The notes below the pieces were generated by a model. It saw nothing but the letters and a program-made list of their open reading frames with translations. It made no database searches and was not told the origin of the DNA. This document shows positions 1 through 9,128 of a stretch of DNA of 64,000 nt, one piece after another. The translations under genes were made by a program, and so were the position numbers. This stretch comes from Methylorubrum rhodinum (lineage in GTDB: Bacteria > Pseudomonadota > Alphaproteobacteria > Rhizobiales > Beijerinckiaceae), in contig NZ_JACHOP010000012.1 of the NCBI RefSeq assembly GCF_014199935.1, forward strand, positions 62,001 through 126,000, written 5' to 3'. Position 1 is the stretch's first letter. Each line of letters opens with the position of its first letter.

Positions 1-3000
1 TTCTCGATGCTGCGTGCGGAAAACGAGAAGCTCGGCGGCGGCGGCAAGTCGTCGGGCCTGATGTCGTTCCTCAAGATCGGCGACCGCGCGGCGGGCGCGA
101 TCAAGTCCGGCGGCACGACGCGACGCGCCGCCAAGATGGTGATCGTCGATATCGACCACCCGGACATCGAGGCCTTCATCGACTGGAAGGTGAAGGAGGA
201 GCAGAAGGTCGCTGCCCTCGTCACCGGCTCCAAGGTCGTCTCCAAGCACCTCACCGCGGTGATGAAGGCCTGCACTCAGTGCGAGGCCGAGGGCGACGCC
301 TGCTTCGATCCCGAGCGCAACCCGGCGCTCAAGCGCGAGATCAAGGCCGCCCGCAAGGCGATGGTGCCCGACGCCTACATCAAGCGCGTGGTGCAATTCG
401 CCAAGCAGGGCTTCGTCAAGATCGAATTCCCGGTCTATGACACCGATTGGGATTCGGAAGCCTACCTCACCGTCGCCGGCCAGAACTCCAACAACTCGGT
501 CTCCCTGACCGACGAGTTCTTGCGCGCGGTGGCAGCCGACGAGGATTGGGCGCTCACCGCCCGCACCACAGGCAAGGTCACCAAGACCGTGAAGGCCCGC
601 GAGCTGTGGGAAAAGATCGGTGAGGCCGCCTGGGCGTCGGCCGATCCGGGCCTGCACTTCAACACGACGATGAACGACTGGCACACCTGCCCGACCGGTG
701 GGCGGATCCGGGCCTCGAACCCGTGCTCCGAGTACATGTTCCTCGACGACACCGCCTGCAACCTGGCCTCGGCCAACCTGCTGACGATGTACGACCGCGC
801 CACGAAGCATTTCGACGTGGAGGCGTTCGAGCACCTCAACCGCCTCTGGACGGTGGTGCTCGAGATCTCGGTGATGATGGCGCAGTTCCCGTCGAAGGAG
901 ATCGCCGAGCTCTCCTACAAGTACCGCACGCTGGGCCTCGGCTACGCCAATATCGGCGGCCTGCTGATGACGATGGGCCTGCCCTACGATTCCGATAAGG
1001 GCCGGGCGCTCGCCGGGGCGCTGACTGCGATCATGACGGGCGTGGCCTACGCCACCTCCGCCGAGATGGCGAAGGAACTCGGCACCTTCTCGGAATACCC
1101 GCAGAACGCCGCCCACATGCTGCGGGTGATCCGCAACCACCGCCGCGCGGCCCACGGCGAGGCCCAGGGCTACGAGGGCCTCAACGTCGCCCCCGTGCCG
1201 CTCGACCACGCCAACATCCCGCAGGGCGATCTCGGCGCGCACGCCAGGGCGGCCTGGGATCGGGCGCTGAGCCTCGGCGAGCAGCACGGCTACCGCAACG
1301 CGCAGGCCACCGTGATCGCGCCGACCGGCACGATCGGCCTCGTGATGGATTGCGACACCACCGGCATCGAGCCCGACTTCGCCCTGGTGAAGTTCAAGAA
1401 GCTCGCGGGCGGCGGCTACTTCAAGATCATCAACCAGGCGGCGCCCGACGCCCTGCGGGCGCTCGGCTACCGCGAGGCCGAGATCGCCGAGATCGAGGCC
1501 TACGCCGTCGGCCACGGCTCGATGGGTCAGGCGCCCGCGATCAACCCCGGTTCGCTTCGCGCCAAGGGCTTTTCGGATGAGAAGATCGCGGCGGTGGAAG
1601 CCGGCCTACGTTCAGCCTTCGACATCAAGTTCGTGTTCAACCGCTGGACGCTCGGCGACGACTTCTTGAAGGACACCCTCAAGGTGCCCGCCGAGAAGCT
1701 GGCCGACCCGACCTTCGAGTTGCTGCCCTTCCTCGGCTTCTCCAAGAAGGACATCGAGGCCGCCAACACCCATGTCTGCGGGGCGATGACGCTGGAGGGC
1801 GCGCCGTTCCTCAAGCGTGAGCACTACGCGGTGTTCGATTGCGCCAACCCGTGCGGACGCACCGGCAAGCGCTACCTCTCGGTCGAGAGCCACATCCGCA
1901 TGATGGCGGCGGCACAGCCCTTCATCTCGGGGGCGATCTCCAAGACCATCAACATGCCCAACGATGCCACGGTGGAGGACTGCAAGGCCGCCTACCTGAT
2001 GTCCTGGCGCTTGGCGCTCAAGGCGAACGCCCTCTACCGCGACGGCTCGAAGCTGTCGCAGCCGCTCAACGCGGCGCTGATCGCCGACGAGGAGGACGAG
2101 GCCGAGGACGCGCTCGAAGCGATCATCCAAGCCCCGGCCGCCGCCAAGGCGTCGATCGCGGCGGAAAAGATCGTCGAGCGCGTCATCGAGCGGATCGAGC
2201 GCATCCGCTCGCGGGAGAAGATGCCTGACCGGCGGAAAGGGTACACCCAGAAGGCGGTCGTCGGCGGGCACAAGGTCTATCTGCGCACCGGCGAGTACGA
2301 GGACGGGCGGCTCGGCGAGATCTTCATCGACATGCACAAGGAGGGCGCGACCTTCCGGAGCCTGATGAACAACTTCGCCATCGCGATCTCGCTCGGCCTG
2401 CAATACGGCGTGCCGCTGGAGGAATACGTCGAGGCCTTCACCTTCACCCGGTTCGAGCCGGCGGGCTTCGTGCAGGGCAACGACGCGATCAAGAACGCGA
2501 CCTCGCTCCTCGACTACGTGTTCCGGGAGCTGGCCGTGTCCTATCTCGGCCGCACGGATCTGGCCCACGTCAACCCAGCCGAGATCGGCGGCACGGTGCT
2601 CGGCGGCGGCGAGGGCGACACCACCCGCGAATCGGCCAAGCCCGCCCCGGCGGCCTCCGCGGTGGTCTCCCGCGGCCTGCTGCGCGGCTCGGCCGACCGG
2701 CTCACCCTGATCCAGGGCGGTCCCTCGGGTGCCACGGTGGGCGTCGCCGCACCATCGACCGGCCAGACGGCTCCGGCGGGCGGCGCGGTCCACGCGGTGT
2801 TCGGTGCAACAGCACTTAAGCCTCGCGAAGATGATAGGACTGTTACCCTTCCCTTCACCGCGCCCCAAGCTGAGCCTATGCTGTCGAAGGAATTCAGAAG
2901 AACCGAAGCAAAATTGAAAGGGTATGTGGGAGAGGCATGCCCTGAATGCGCCAACTTTACCTTGGTGAGGAATGGTACGTGCATGAAGTGTGACACCTGC

Positions 3001-3024
3001 GGCAGCACGACTGGCTGTTCGTGA
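1..3024 (+). CDS. nrdJ: Adenosylcobalamin-dependent ribonucleotide reductase (class II), 5' end outside window
   Basis: Reduces ribonucleotides to deoxyribonucleotides in the cytoplasm with coenzyme B12 as radical source. The frame is open to base 1, so the N-terminal part lies upstream; about 1007 codons are visible. Diagnostic segments are NSNNSVS (near base 490), NPCSEYMF followed by DDTACNLAS (near 720), PTGTIG (near 1320) and a C-terminal cysteine tail [14 protein letters not shown], where the redox-active cysteines reside in this family. The region after about residue 850 is the usual low-complexity linker. From about base 2806 codon choice changes abruptly to AT-rich codons and stays so to the stop, although the protein sequence remains a good NrdJ tail. 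A second, GC-rich NrdJ tail lies at 3797-3886, so the last ~70 codons look like a replacement. A B12 riboswitch and B12 uptake operon follow. Confidence 0.95.
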   Translation, partial: FSMLRAENEKLGGGGKSSGLMSFLKIGDRAAGAIKSGGTTRRAAKMVIVDIDHPDIEAFIDWKVKEEQKVAALVTGSKVVSKHLTAVMKACTQCEAEGDACFDPERNPALKREIKAARKAMVPDAYIKRVVQFAKQGFVKIEFPVYDTDWDSEAYLTVAGQNSNNSVSLTDEFLRAVAADEDWALTARTTGKVTKTVKARELWEKIGEAAWASADPGLHFNTTMNDWHTCPTGGRIRASNPCSEYMFLDDTACNLASANLLTMYDRATKHFDVEAFEHLNRLWTVVLEISVMMAQFPSKEIAELSYKYRTLGLGYANIGGLLMTMGLPYDSDKGRALAGALTAIMTGVAYATSAEMAKELGTFSEYPQNAAHMLRVIRNHRRAAHGEAQGYEGLNVAPVPLDHANIPQGDLGAHARAAWDRALSLGEQHGYRNAQATVIAPTGTIGLVMDCDTTGIEPDFALVKFKKLAGGGYFKIINQAAPDALRALGYREAEIAEIEAYAVGHGSMGQAPAINPGSLRAKGFSDEKIAAVEAGLRSAFDIKFVFNRWTLGDDFLKDTLKVPAEKLADPTFELLPFLGFSKKDIEAANTHVCGAMTLEGAPFLKREHYAVFDCANPCGRTGKRYLSVESHIRMMAAAQPFISGAISKTINMPNDATVEDCKAAYLMSWRLALKANALYRDGSKLSQPLNAALIADEEDEAEDALEAIIQAPAAAKASIAAEKIVERVIERIERIRSREKMPDRRKGYTQKAVVGGHKVYLRTGEYEDGRLGEIFIDMHKEGATFRSLMNNFAIAISLGLQYGVPLEEYVEAFTFTRFEPAGFVQGNDAIKNATSLLDYVFRELAVSYLGRTDLAHVNPAEIGGTVLGGGEGDTTRESAKPAPAASAVVSRGLLRGSADRLTLIQGGPSGATVGVAAPSTGQTAPAGGAVHAVFGATALKPREDDRTVTLPFTAPQAEPMLSKEFRRTEAKLKGYVGEACPECANFTLVRNGTCMKCDTCGSTTGCS

Positions 3025-3792
3025 AAGTAACGGAGTATGGCACGGACCTACACTACTAAGCGCCGTTCATACTCCGACATTAATCGTGAGGCGGAGCGAG
3101 CTCGCGAGCTTGGCAACTTGCGAGACTCTATCGACTTTTGTATAAATGACTTTATAGACGGACCATTGAGAGACAGCTGCAAAGGAAGGCTTGCGACTCA
3201 TGTCATTCCCGCCACGCGAATGGCTGAACCAGCTAAGGTTGACCTGAGCAAAAAATATTCTTCAATGAATTTACACGTTCGAGAGGACATATGGTCCGAT
3301 AGCAAAGCGAAATTAGCATTGCCACGATTTGTACTAGCACATGAAACAGGTTACATGTGCTAGTACAAAGACGATAACTTCGATTTTTCTCCATACAACG
3401 AAGATGATGACAGATTTGTCGAAAGAGAATACTTCGTTGAGGATCAGGCTAATAATTTCGCAGATATATTTCTGTTGTCAGAAGGGGCAGTAAGCGGATT
3501 TTCAAGCATGAAGGAATTGTTTGATTACTGTGATTTCTATTGCAGAGTGCCAGACGATACTATTAAACGGCGGTTTGAATTGGTTTCGCAGTCAAAAAGC
3601 CACCATTTTGGCCCAAAGCACGACTTGAGTCGTATTTGCTTCAAATGCAGAAGTCGCCGCGTCTTAGAAATTCTGAATTACCAGAAATGTGACGACTGCT
3701 CAAACGTAAATTACTAGCGCGATTCGATACGTAAAGAAAAGCAATTCCGACAAATCAAAGAACTTCATATTCAAGTATTAGCTTCCTACTTG
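2806..3792. mobile_element. AT-rich inserted segment that supplies a new nrdJ 3' end
   Basis: A segment of about 1 kb is clearly AT-richer than everything around it. It starts inside nrdJ (after roughly base 2806), contains the final ~70 codons of the functional nrdJ, a broken ImmA/IrrE-like gene (3037-3717) and ~70 bases of AT-rich non-coding DNA, and ends where a GC-rich second copy of the nrdJ tail begins (about 3793). This is the layout left when DNA integrates into the 3' part of a gene and restores the reading frame with its own copy of the end. No integrase, transposase or clear direct repeat was found at either border, so it may be a remnant or a product of homologous recombination with foreign DNA. 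Borders are judged by composition, to within ~20-30 bases. Confidence 0.6.
3037..3717 (+). pseudogene. ImmA/IrrE-family metallopeptidase gene, interrupted by an amber codon
   Basis: One frame runs from ATG 3037 to a stop at 3717 with a single in-frame TAG at 3361-3363. Read through, it gives a protein of about 226 residues. The middle resembles the ImmA/IrrE core: RFVLAHETGYMC, then acidic sequence, then EDQANNFADIFLL, matching the family pattern HExxH followed by E..AN.FA..LL. The second zinc-binding histidine of HExxH is Tyr here (HETGY), and the amber codon comes three codons after that Tyr, so both catalysis and full-length translation appear lost. The C-terminus has a CFKC and a CDDC pair, suggesting a small zinc ribbon. 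ImmA-type peptidases usually cleave Xre-type repressors of mobile elements; no repressor gene is present. Base composition matches the AT-rich insert, not the chromosome. Confidence 0.6.
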
Positions 3793-3796
3793 CAAG

Positions 3797-3886
3797 GCCT
3801 GCCCAAAAGGTGCGAACTTCACGCTGGTCCGCAACGGCATCTGTCTGAAGTGCGGCACCTGCGGCGGCACGACGGGGTGCTCGTGA
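3797..3886 (+). pseudogene. Remnant of the displaced native nrdJ 3' end
   Basis: Thirty codons including a TGA encode a second NrdJ C-terminal tail, [14 protein letters not shown] followed by ICLKCGTCGGTTGCS. It matches the tail of the intact gene at 23 of 29 residues but uses GC-rich codons typical of the host. One of the conserved cysteines is gone (PKGA against PECA), as expected for sequence no longer under selection. No start codon or upstream coding sequence is attached: AT-rich DNA precedes it directly. I infer it is what remains of the original gene end after the 2806-3792 segment was inserted. Confidence 0.8.
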
Positions 3887-4115
3887 TCGGCACCACGCTT
3901 GTCGAAGTCGGCGTGTGACCTGACCGGTATTTTGGACCGAGCCGTGAGAGGCTACTGCACGGCCGCTGCCATGGGTAGCCGGAAGGCCAGGTGGGGGAAG
4001 CTGACGGGCGCGGGCGGCCGGTAGCTCAGGGACGAGTGCGGCCGGAACGATACGGTGAGAGGAATTGCCGCAAACCATATTGACGCGGCCGCGCAGCCTC
4101 AAATACCACCGACTC

Positions 4116-4282
4116 GACGGTTCCCCTCGGGGATCAAAAGGGAACGCGGTGAGGGCGAAAGCCCGATGCCGCGGCTGCCCCCGCAACTGTAAGCGGCGAG
4201 CCTTCCGCCACCATGTCACTGGGCAGCCTCGCCCGGGAAGACGGTGAGAGGGCAGCGACCCGCGAGCCAGGAGACCTGCCGT
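4116..4282 (+). promoter_or_regulatory. Cobalamin (B12) riboswitch upstream of btuB
   Basis: The leader shows the ordered conserved blocks of the cobalamin aptamer: a GC-rich block containing CCCGCAACTGTAAGCGG near 4179, the internal GTCACTGG near 4213, CGGGAAGAC near 4232 and the 3' block AGCCAGGAGACCTGCC near 4265. It lies about 130 bases before the btuB start. In this class adenosylcobalamin binding normally lowers expression of downstream uptake genes, so the btuBFCD operon is probably repressed when B12 is plentiful. The rest of 3887-4410 shows no gene; 3887-4115 is plain GC-rich intergenic DNA that should hold the promoter, though no clear -35/-10 was recognised. Confidence 0.93.
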
Positions 4283-4410
4283 CAGTCGTGGTCACACGCG
4301 AAACGCGTCGGGCGGGGTGTCCTGGCGGGTGTCGAAGCGCCGTGATCCGTGTCGGGACGCGAACGCTGAGGCCTCGTTCGCGGTGACGTGCCACTGCCGT
4401 CGCCCGAGGC

Positions 4411-6420
4411 TTGTCTCCCGTGCCCCATCCCCTTGGTTCCGCGCTCCGGAGCGTGCTGGCGCTGTCCTGCGCCGGATCGGCGCTGCTCGCCGCCACCTTC
4501 GCCCATGCCCAGCAGACCGCGGCGCCCTTTGCCGGCGCACCGGCCGGCGTCGCGACCACCCTCGACGAGATCTCGGTCGCGGCCACCGGCGTGCCGACGC
4601 CGACCGCGCAGGTCGGATCGAGCGTGACCGTGCTGACCGCGCGGACGCTCGAACAGCAGCAGCGCCGCACCGTCCCGGACGCGCTGCAGCAGGTGCCGGG
4701 CCTCAACGTCGTGCAGACGGGCGGACCCGGCGGCCAGACCTCCGTCTTCATCCGCGGCGCCAACTCCAACCACACCAAGGTGCTGATCGACGGCATCGAC
4801 GCGACCGACCCGTCGAATCCCAACGGCTCGTTCGATTTCGGCCAGCTCCTCACCGAGGACCTGTCGCGCATCGAGGTGCTGCGCGGCCCCCAGAGCGGCC
4901 TCTACGGCTCGGACGCCATCGGCGGCGTGATCGCCCTCACCACGCGCCGCGGCGAGCGGCCGGCCCGCGCGGTCGCCAAGGTCGAGGGCGGCTCGTTCGG
5001 CACCTTCAACCAGTACGGCCGCATCTCGGGCGCGGAGGGCGGGTTCGACTACGCGGTGTCGGTCTCGCATCTGCGCGCCGCCGCGACCCCGGTGACGCCG
5101 CCCGACCTCGTGCGGCCCGGCAACCCGGTCTACCCGAACTTCTACGACAACGAGACCGTCTCGGCCCGCTTCGGCTATCAGTTCACCGACACGTTCCGGG
5201 TCAACTCGATCACCCGCTTCATCAATTCGAAGCTGCGCTTCAGCAACGACCGCTACGTCAATGATGAATTCCAACCGGATTTCGCCGCGGGCGTCCTGCG
5301 CAATCAGGCGGACGTACAGCAAGTCTTCACCCGCAACGAGGCCGAGTGGACGCCGCTGCCCGGCTTCCACAACGTCTTCGCCATCAATTACTCGAACCTT
5401 TACAATCGGCAATTCCAGAATATCTACAATCCGCTGGCGACGTCGGCCGACTCGAACAATCTCGGTGAGCGGCTGCGATACGAGTATCGCGGCGACTACG
5501 AATTCTCGCCCGGAAATCTCGTCCTGTTCGGAGCCCAGCGCGACGAGGAGCGCCTCTTCACGAACAATCCGAACAGCGTCGTCACCGCCCGCAACGGCAA
5601 CACCGCCAGCTACGGCGAGGTGCAGCTGACGCCGTTCGACGGCGCCTTCCTCGTGGCCAACCTGCGCCACGACGAGAACGACGCCTTCGGCCCGGCCACG
5701 ACCTATCGCGTGGCGCCGAGCTACCTCGTCCCCGGCACGGGCACGCGCCTCAAGGGCAGCGTCGGCACCGGCTTCAAGGCCCCGACCCTGAACCAGCTCT
5801 TCGTGGACATCCCGGCCTTCGGCCAGAAGGGCAACCCGAACCTGCGGCCCGAGGAGAGCTTCGGCTACGACGCCGGCTTCGAGCAGCCCTTCGGCGAGCG
5901 CGTGCTCGCGGGCGCGACCTACTTCGCCAACGATTTTCGGAATTTGATCCAGGGCACGTTCGACCCCAGAACCTTCGTCTTCACCAACGTGAATATCGGC
6001 CGCGCCGAGACCTACGGGGCGGAGGCCTTCCTTGCGGTGCAGTTCACCGACACCCTGTCGGGCCGGATCGACTACACCAACACGGTGTCGAAGGACGACG
6101 TGAACGGCCGGGAACTGCTGCGCCGCCCCCGCCACAAGGGCAGCGCGACGGCGATCTGGACCCCGATGCCGGGCCTGACCCTGAGCGGCACGCTGATCGT
6201 GCTCGGCTCGTTCGTCGACGGCGCACGCGACGCCAACTTCTCGCGCGTCCGCAATCCAGGCTTCGCGATCCTCAATCTCGCCGCCAGCTACAATGTCTCC
6301 GAGACGGTCAGTGTGTTCGGGCGGATCGATAACCTGTTCGATCAGCGCTACGAGAACCCGACCGGATTCCTCGGGCCGGGGCTCGCCGTCTACGGCGGCG
6401 TGCGCCTGACCAGCTTCTGA
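4411..6420 (+). CDS. btuB: TonB-dependent outer-membrane receptor, vitamin B12 (BtuB type)
   Basis: Takes cobalamin across the outer membrane using TonB energy. The start is TTG 4411 or GTG 4420, both in frame; the Shine-Dalgarno sequence is weak. A signal peptide ends near AHA|QQ (residue ~34). The mature end carries a TonB-box-like LDEISVAATG, then a plug domain (VPDALQQVPGLNV, VFIRGANSNH, VLRGPQSGLYGSDAIGGVI) and a beta-barrel ending in GGVRLTSF, with the terminal Phe used by BAM. Length (669 residues) is normal. The substrate call rests on the riboswitch in front and the btuFCD genes behind, which start one base after its stop. Confidence 0.92.
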   Translation: MSPVPHPLGSALRSVLALSCAGSALLAATFAHAQQTAAPFAGAPAGVATTLDEISVAATGVPTPTAQVGSSVTVLTARTLEQQQRRTVPDALQQVPGLNVVQTGGPGGQTSVFIRGANSNHTKVLIDGIDATDPSNPNGSFDFGQLLTEDLSRIEVLRGPQSGLYGSDAIGGVIALTTRRGERPARAVAKVEGGSFGTFNQYGRISGAEGGFDYAVSVSHLRAAATPVTPPDLVRPGNPVYPNFYDNETVSARFGYQFTDTFRVNSITRFINSKLRFSNDRYVNDEFQPDFAAGVLRNQADVQQVFTRNEAEWTPLPGFHNVFAINYSNLYNRQFQNIYNPLATSADSNNLGERLRYEYRGDYEFSPGNLVLFGAQRDEERLFTNNPNSVVTARNGNTASYGEVQLTPFDGAFLVANLRHDENDAFGPATTYRVAPSYLVPGTGTRLKGSVGTGFKAPTLNQLFVDIPAFGQKGNPNLRPEESFGYDAGFEQPFGERVLAGATYFANDFRNLIQGTFDPRTFVFTNVNIGRAETYGAEAFLAVQFTDTLSGRIDYTNTVSKDDVNGRELLRRPRHKGSATAIWTPMPGLTLSGTLIVLGSFVDGARDANFSRVRNPGFAILNLAASYNVSETVSVFGRIDNLFDQRYENPTGFLGPGLAVYGGVRLTSF

Positions 6421-6421
6421 G

Positions 6422-7273
6422 GTGACGGTGACGGCGCGGGCGATCCTCGCACTTGCGGCCCTTCTGGCCGCCGTGCCCGCGGCCCGTGCCGCCGACACGG
6501 CCGAAGCGTCTGTCCGCGTGGTTTCGATGAACCTCTGCGCGGACGAACTCGTGCTGCGGCTCGCTGATCGGGATCAGGTTCTGGCCGTGACCTTCCTGGC
6601 CCGCGATCCGCGCGGATCGACGGTCGCTGAGAAGGCTGTCGGCATCCCCGTGACGCGCGGCCTCATCGAAGAGGTCGTCGCGCTGCGGCCCGACCTCGTC
6701 ATCGCGGGCGCCTTCACGACGCGCGCGACCGTCGGCATGCTCAAGCGCGTCGGCGCGCCCGTGCTCGAACTCGGCGTGCCGACCGACCTCGACGGCGTGC
6801 GCGCCCAGATCCGGCAGGTCGCGGAAGCGCTCGGGCACCCTGAACGCGGCGAGGCGATGGTGGCGGACCTCGATGCCCGGCTCGGCGCCATCACGCCCGC
6901 GCCACGGCCGCTGCGGGCCCTCGTCATGCGTCCGAACGCCTTCACGGTCGCGCCCGGCGGCCTCGGCGACGCGCTCATTCGCGCCGCCGGCCTCGTCAAC
7001 GTCGCGGCCGAGATCGGACGCGACCGCTTCGGGCAGGTGCCTCTTGAGGCCGCCGCGCTCGCGAACGCGGACCTGATCGTGGTGGACGAGGGAGCGCCGG
7101 GCCTGCCTTCGCTGGCCGACACGCTCCTGCACCATCCCGTCTTCCGGGCGCTCGCGGCTAAGGGCCGGACGGTCGCCATCCCGAACCGGTTCTGGACCTG
7201 CCCGGGGCCCCAAGTCGCCGAGGTCGTGGCGCGGCTGGCGGCGGCCGCGAACGCGCGGGCGCCTCGGCCATGA
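6422..7273 (+). CDS. btuF: Periplasmic cobalamin-binding protein of an ABC importer
   Basis: Delivers B12 from the periplasm to the BtuCD permease. It begins at GTG 6422, one base after btuB, with another GTG two codons later. The first ~23 residues form a Sec signal peptide (ILALAALLAAVPAARA|AD). The mature part is a class III (helical-backbone) binding protein: VVSMNLCADELVLRLADRDQVLAV at the N-lobe, RPDLVIAGAF, and VAIPNRFWTCPGP near the C-terminus. It overlaps btuC by four bases (ATGA), which implies translational coupling. Related binding proteins also serve iron chelators, but the riboswitch-led operon supports cobalamin. Confidence 0.87.
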   Translation: MTVTARAILALAALLAAVPAARAADTAEASVRVVSMNLCADELVLRLADRDQVLAVTFLARDPRGSTVAEKAVGIPVTRGLIEEVVALRPDLVIAGAFTTRATVGMLKRVGAPVLELGVPTDLDGVRAQIRQVAEALGHPERGEAMVADLDARLGAITPAPRPLRALVMRPNAFTVAPGGLGDALIRAAGLVNVAAEIGRDRFGQVPLEAAALANADLIVVDEGAPGLPSLADTLLHHPVFRALAAKGRTVAIPNRFWTCPGPQVAEVVARLAAAANARAPRP

Positions 7274-8316
7274 ACGCGCCGGTTCGTGCCATCGCCGATC
7301 CCGTTTACCGGCGCCTCGACACGCCTCGGGTCCGCCGTGCCGTCGTCGCCGTCCTCGGCGTCGCGGTCCTGGCCCTGACGCTCGCGTCGGTCGCCATCGG
7401 CTACGCGCCCTTCGACGTGCCGGCCGCGTTCGCGGATCTCATCGCGGGCCGGACCACGCTGCCGGCCCTGGTGCTGTGGGAGCTGCGCATCCCGCGGGCG
7501 CTGCTGGGTGGCCTCGTGGGTTTCAGCCTCGGCCTGACCGGCGCGGCGATGCAGGGCTATCTGCGGAACCCGCTCGCCGATCCCGGCATCCTCGGCATCT
7601 CCTCGGCGGCGGCGCTCGGCGCCGTGCTCGTCTTCTACGGCGGTCTCGCCGCCTCGCTGAGCCTCGCCCTGCCGCTCGGCGGCATCGTCGGCGCGGGCGT
7701 GGCGGCGCTGCTCCTCAACGCGCTCGCGGCCCGCGGCAGTTCCACCCTCGGGCTGATCCTCGCCGGCGTCGGCCTGTCGAGCCTCGCCGGCGCCCTGACC
7801 GCGCTGGCGCTCAACCTGTCGCCGAACCCCTACGCGGCCCTGGAGATCGTGTTCTGGCTGATGGGCTCGCTGGCCGACCGCAGCCTGGACCATGTTCTCC
7901 TCTGCCTGCCGCTGATGGTGATCGGCTGGGGCCTGATGCTCTCGACCGGTTCCGCGCTCGACGCCCTCACCCTCGGCGAGGACACCGCCGCGAGCCTGGG
8001 GATCAACCTCGTCTCGGTGCGGCTGCGCCTCGTCACCGGCGCGGCGCTTGCCGTCGGCAGCGGAGTGGCGGTCTCCGGCGCCATCGGTTTCGTCGGCCTC
8101 GTGGTGCCGCACCTGATGCGTCCGCTCGTCGGGGCGCGGCCCGGTGCCAACCTGTTGCCGAGCGGCCTCGCCGGCGCGGTCCTCGTGCTCGCCGCCGACA
8201 TCGGCGTGCGCCTGCTGGCCACCCGGCCCGAGCTGAAGCTCGGCGTGGTGACCGCGCTCGTCGGGGCGCCGTTCCTGATCGTGCTGCTGCTGCGCAACCG
8301 CGGGAGGCGGGCATGA
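7270..8316 (+). CDS. btuC: Cobalamin ABC transporter permease (FecCD family)
   Basis: Inner-membrane permease of 348 residues with the ~10 hydrophobic segments of the FecCD/BtuC family. Recognisable stretches are LWELRIPRALLGGLVGFSL, GYLRNPLADPGILGISSAAALGA, the coupling region LGEDTAASLGIN, and GFVGLVVPHLMRPLVG. The first ~25 residues are cytosolic and polar. It overlaps btuF at the 5' end and btuD at the 3' end by four bases each, as in a tightly coupled ABC operon. The family also includes siderophore and haem permeases, so the substrate is assigned by context. Confidence 0.9.
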   Translation: MNAPVRAIADPVYRRLDTPRVRRAVVAVLGVAVLALTLASVAIGYAPFDVPAAFADLIAGRTTLPALVLWELRIPRALLGGLVGFSLGLTGAAMQGYLRNPLADPGILGISSAAALGAVLVFYGGLAASLSLALPLGGIVGAGVAALLLNALAARGSSTLGLILAGVGLSSLAGALTALALNLSPNPYAALEIVFWLMGSLADRSLDHVLLCLPLMVIGWGLMLSTGSALDALTLGEDTAASLGINLVSVRLRLVTGAALAVGSGVAVSGAIGFVGLVVPHLMRPLVGARPGANLLPSGLAGAVLVLAADIGVRLLATRPELKLGVVTALVGAPFLIVLLLRNRGRRA

Positions 8317-9128
8317 GCCTCGGCCTCCACGACGTCCGGGTCACGCTCGATGGCCGGACGATCCTGTCGGACATCGACCTCGTGCTGGAGCGAGGCCGCT
8401 TCGTCGGGCTCGTCGGGCCGAACGGCGCCGGCAAGACCACGCTCTTGCGCGTCCTGGCGGCTTTGGTCACGCCGGCCCGGGGCCGCGTCACCCTCGAAGG
8501 CCGCGCGCTGTCCGACTTGCACCGCGACGAACGGGCCCGCCGCATCGCCGCCCTGTTCCAGGGCGCCGGTATCGGCTGGCCGATGCGTGTGCGCGAGATC
8601 GTGACGCTCGGTCGCCTGCCGCACCGGCGTGCCTTCACCGGGTTCTCGGACGCCGACGCGGTCGCCGTCGCGCGAGCGATGGAGCGCACCGATGTCGCGC
8701 ACCTCGCCGACCGGAGCGAGCCGACCCTATCCTCGGGCGAGCGCATGCGTGCGCTGCTCGCGCGGGCGCTCGCGGTCGAAGCCGAATGGCTTCTTGTCGA
8801 CGAACCGGTCACGGCACTCGACCCCGCCCACCAGCTCGATGCCATGTCATTGCTACGCGCCGCGTCGCGCGACGGCACCGGCGTGGTCGCCGTCCTGCAC
8901 GACCTCGCGCTCGCGGCCCGGTTCTGCGACCGGATCGTCGTGCTGTCCGGCGGCCGGCTCGTCGCGGACGGCCCGCCGGAGGAGGCGCTGACCGATTCCC
9001 TGCTCGCCCGCGTGTTCGGCGTGACGGCGGAGCGGGGGCGAGCGGCGGACGGGACCCGATATATCCTGCCCTGGGCACGTTCCAGGGCGACAGAGGAGAC
9101 AAACGATGGCGTCATCATCCCAGGCTGA
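8313..9128 (+). CDS. btuD: Cobalamin ABC transporter ATP-binding protein
   Basis: ATPase that powers the BtuC permease; 271 residues. Walker A is GPNGAGKTT (near residue 34), the signature motif is LSSGERM instead of the usual LSGGE, Walker B is WLLVDEP, and the switch histidine lies in AVLHDLALAARF. The start ATG 8313 overlaps the btuC stop by four bases. The last 23 bases overlap the next gene, whose Shine-Dalgarno (GAGGAG near 9092) lies inside btuD, so all five genes are probably one transcript. The serine in the signature motif is tolerated in related importers. Confidence 0.9.
   Translation: MSLGLHDVRVTLDGRTILSDIDLVLERGRFVGLVGPNGAGKTTLLRVLAALVTPARGRVTLEGRALSDLHRDERARRIAALFQGAGIGWPMRVREIVTLGRLPHRRAFTGFSDADAVAVARAMERTDVAHLADRSEPTLSSGERMRALLARALAVEAEWLLVDEPVTALDPAHQLDAMSLLRAASRDGTGVVAVLHDLALAARFCDRIVVLSGGRLVADGPPEEALTDSLLARVFGVTAERGRAADGTRYILPWARSRATEETNDGVIIPG

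Noticed and set aside
1..3024. Intein in nrdJ
   Set aside because: Inteins are common in ribonucleotide reductases, but the sequence runs continuously through the family motifs with no Hint or homing-endonuclease insertion.
3361..3363. In-frame TAG as a possible pyrrolysine codon
   Set aside because: No pyrrolysine genes are expected in this organism, and the adjacent loss of the catalytic His argues for simple decay.
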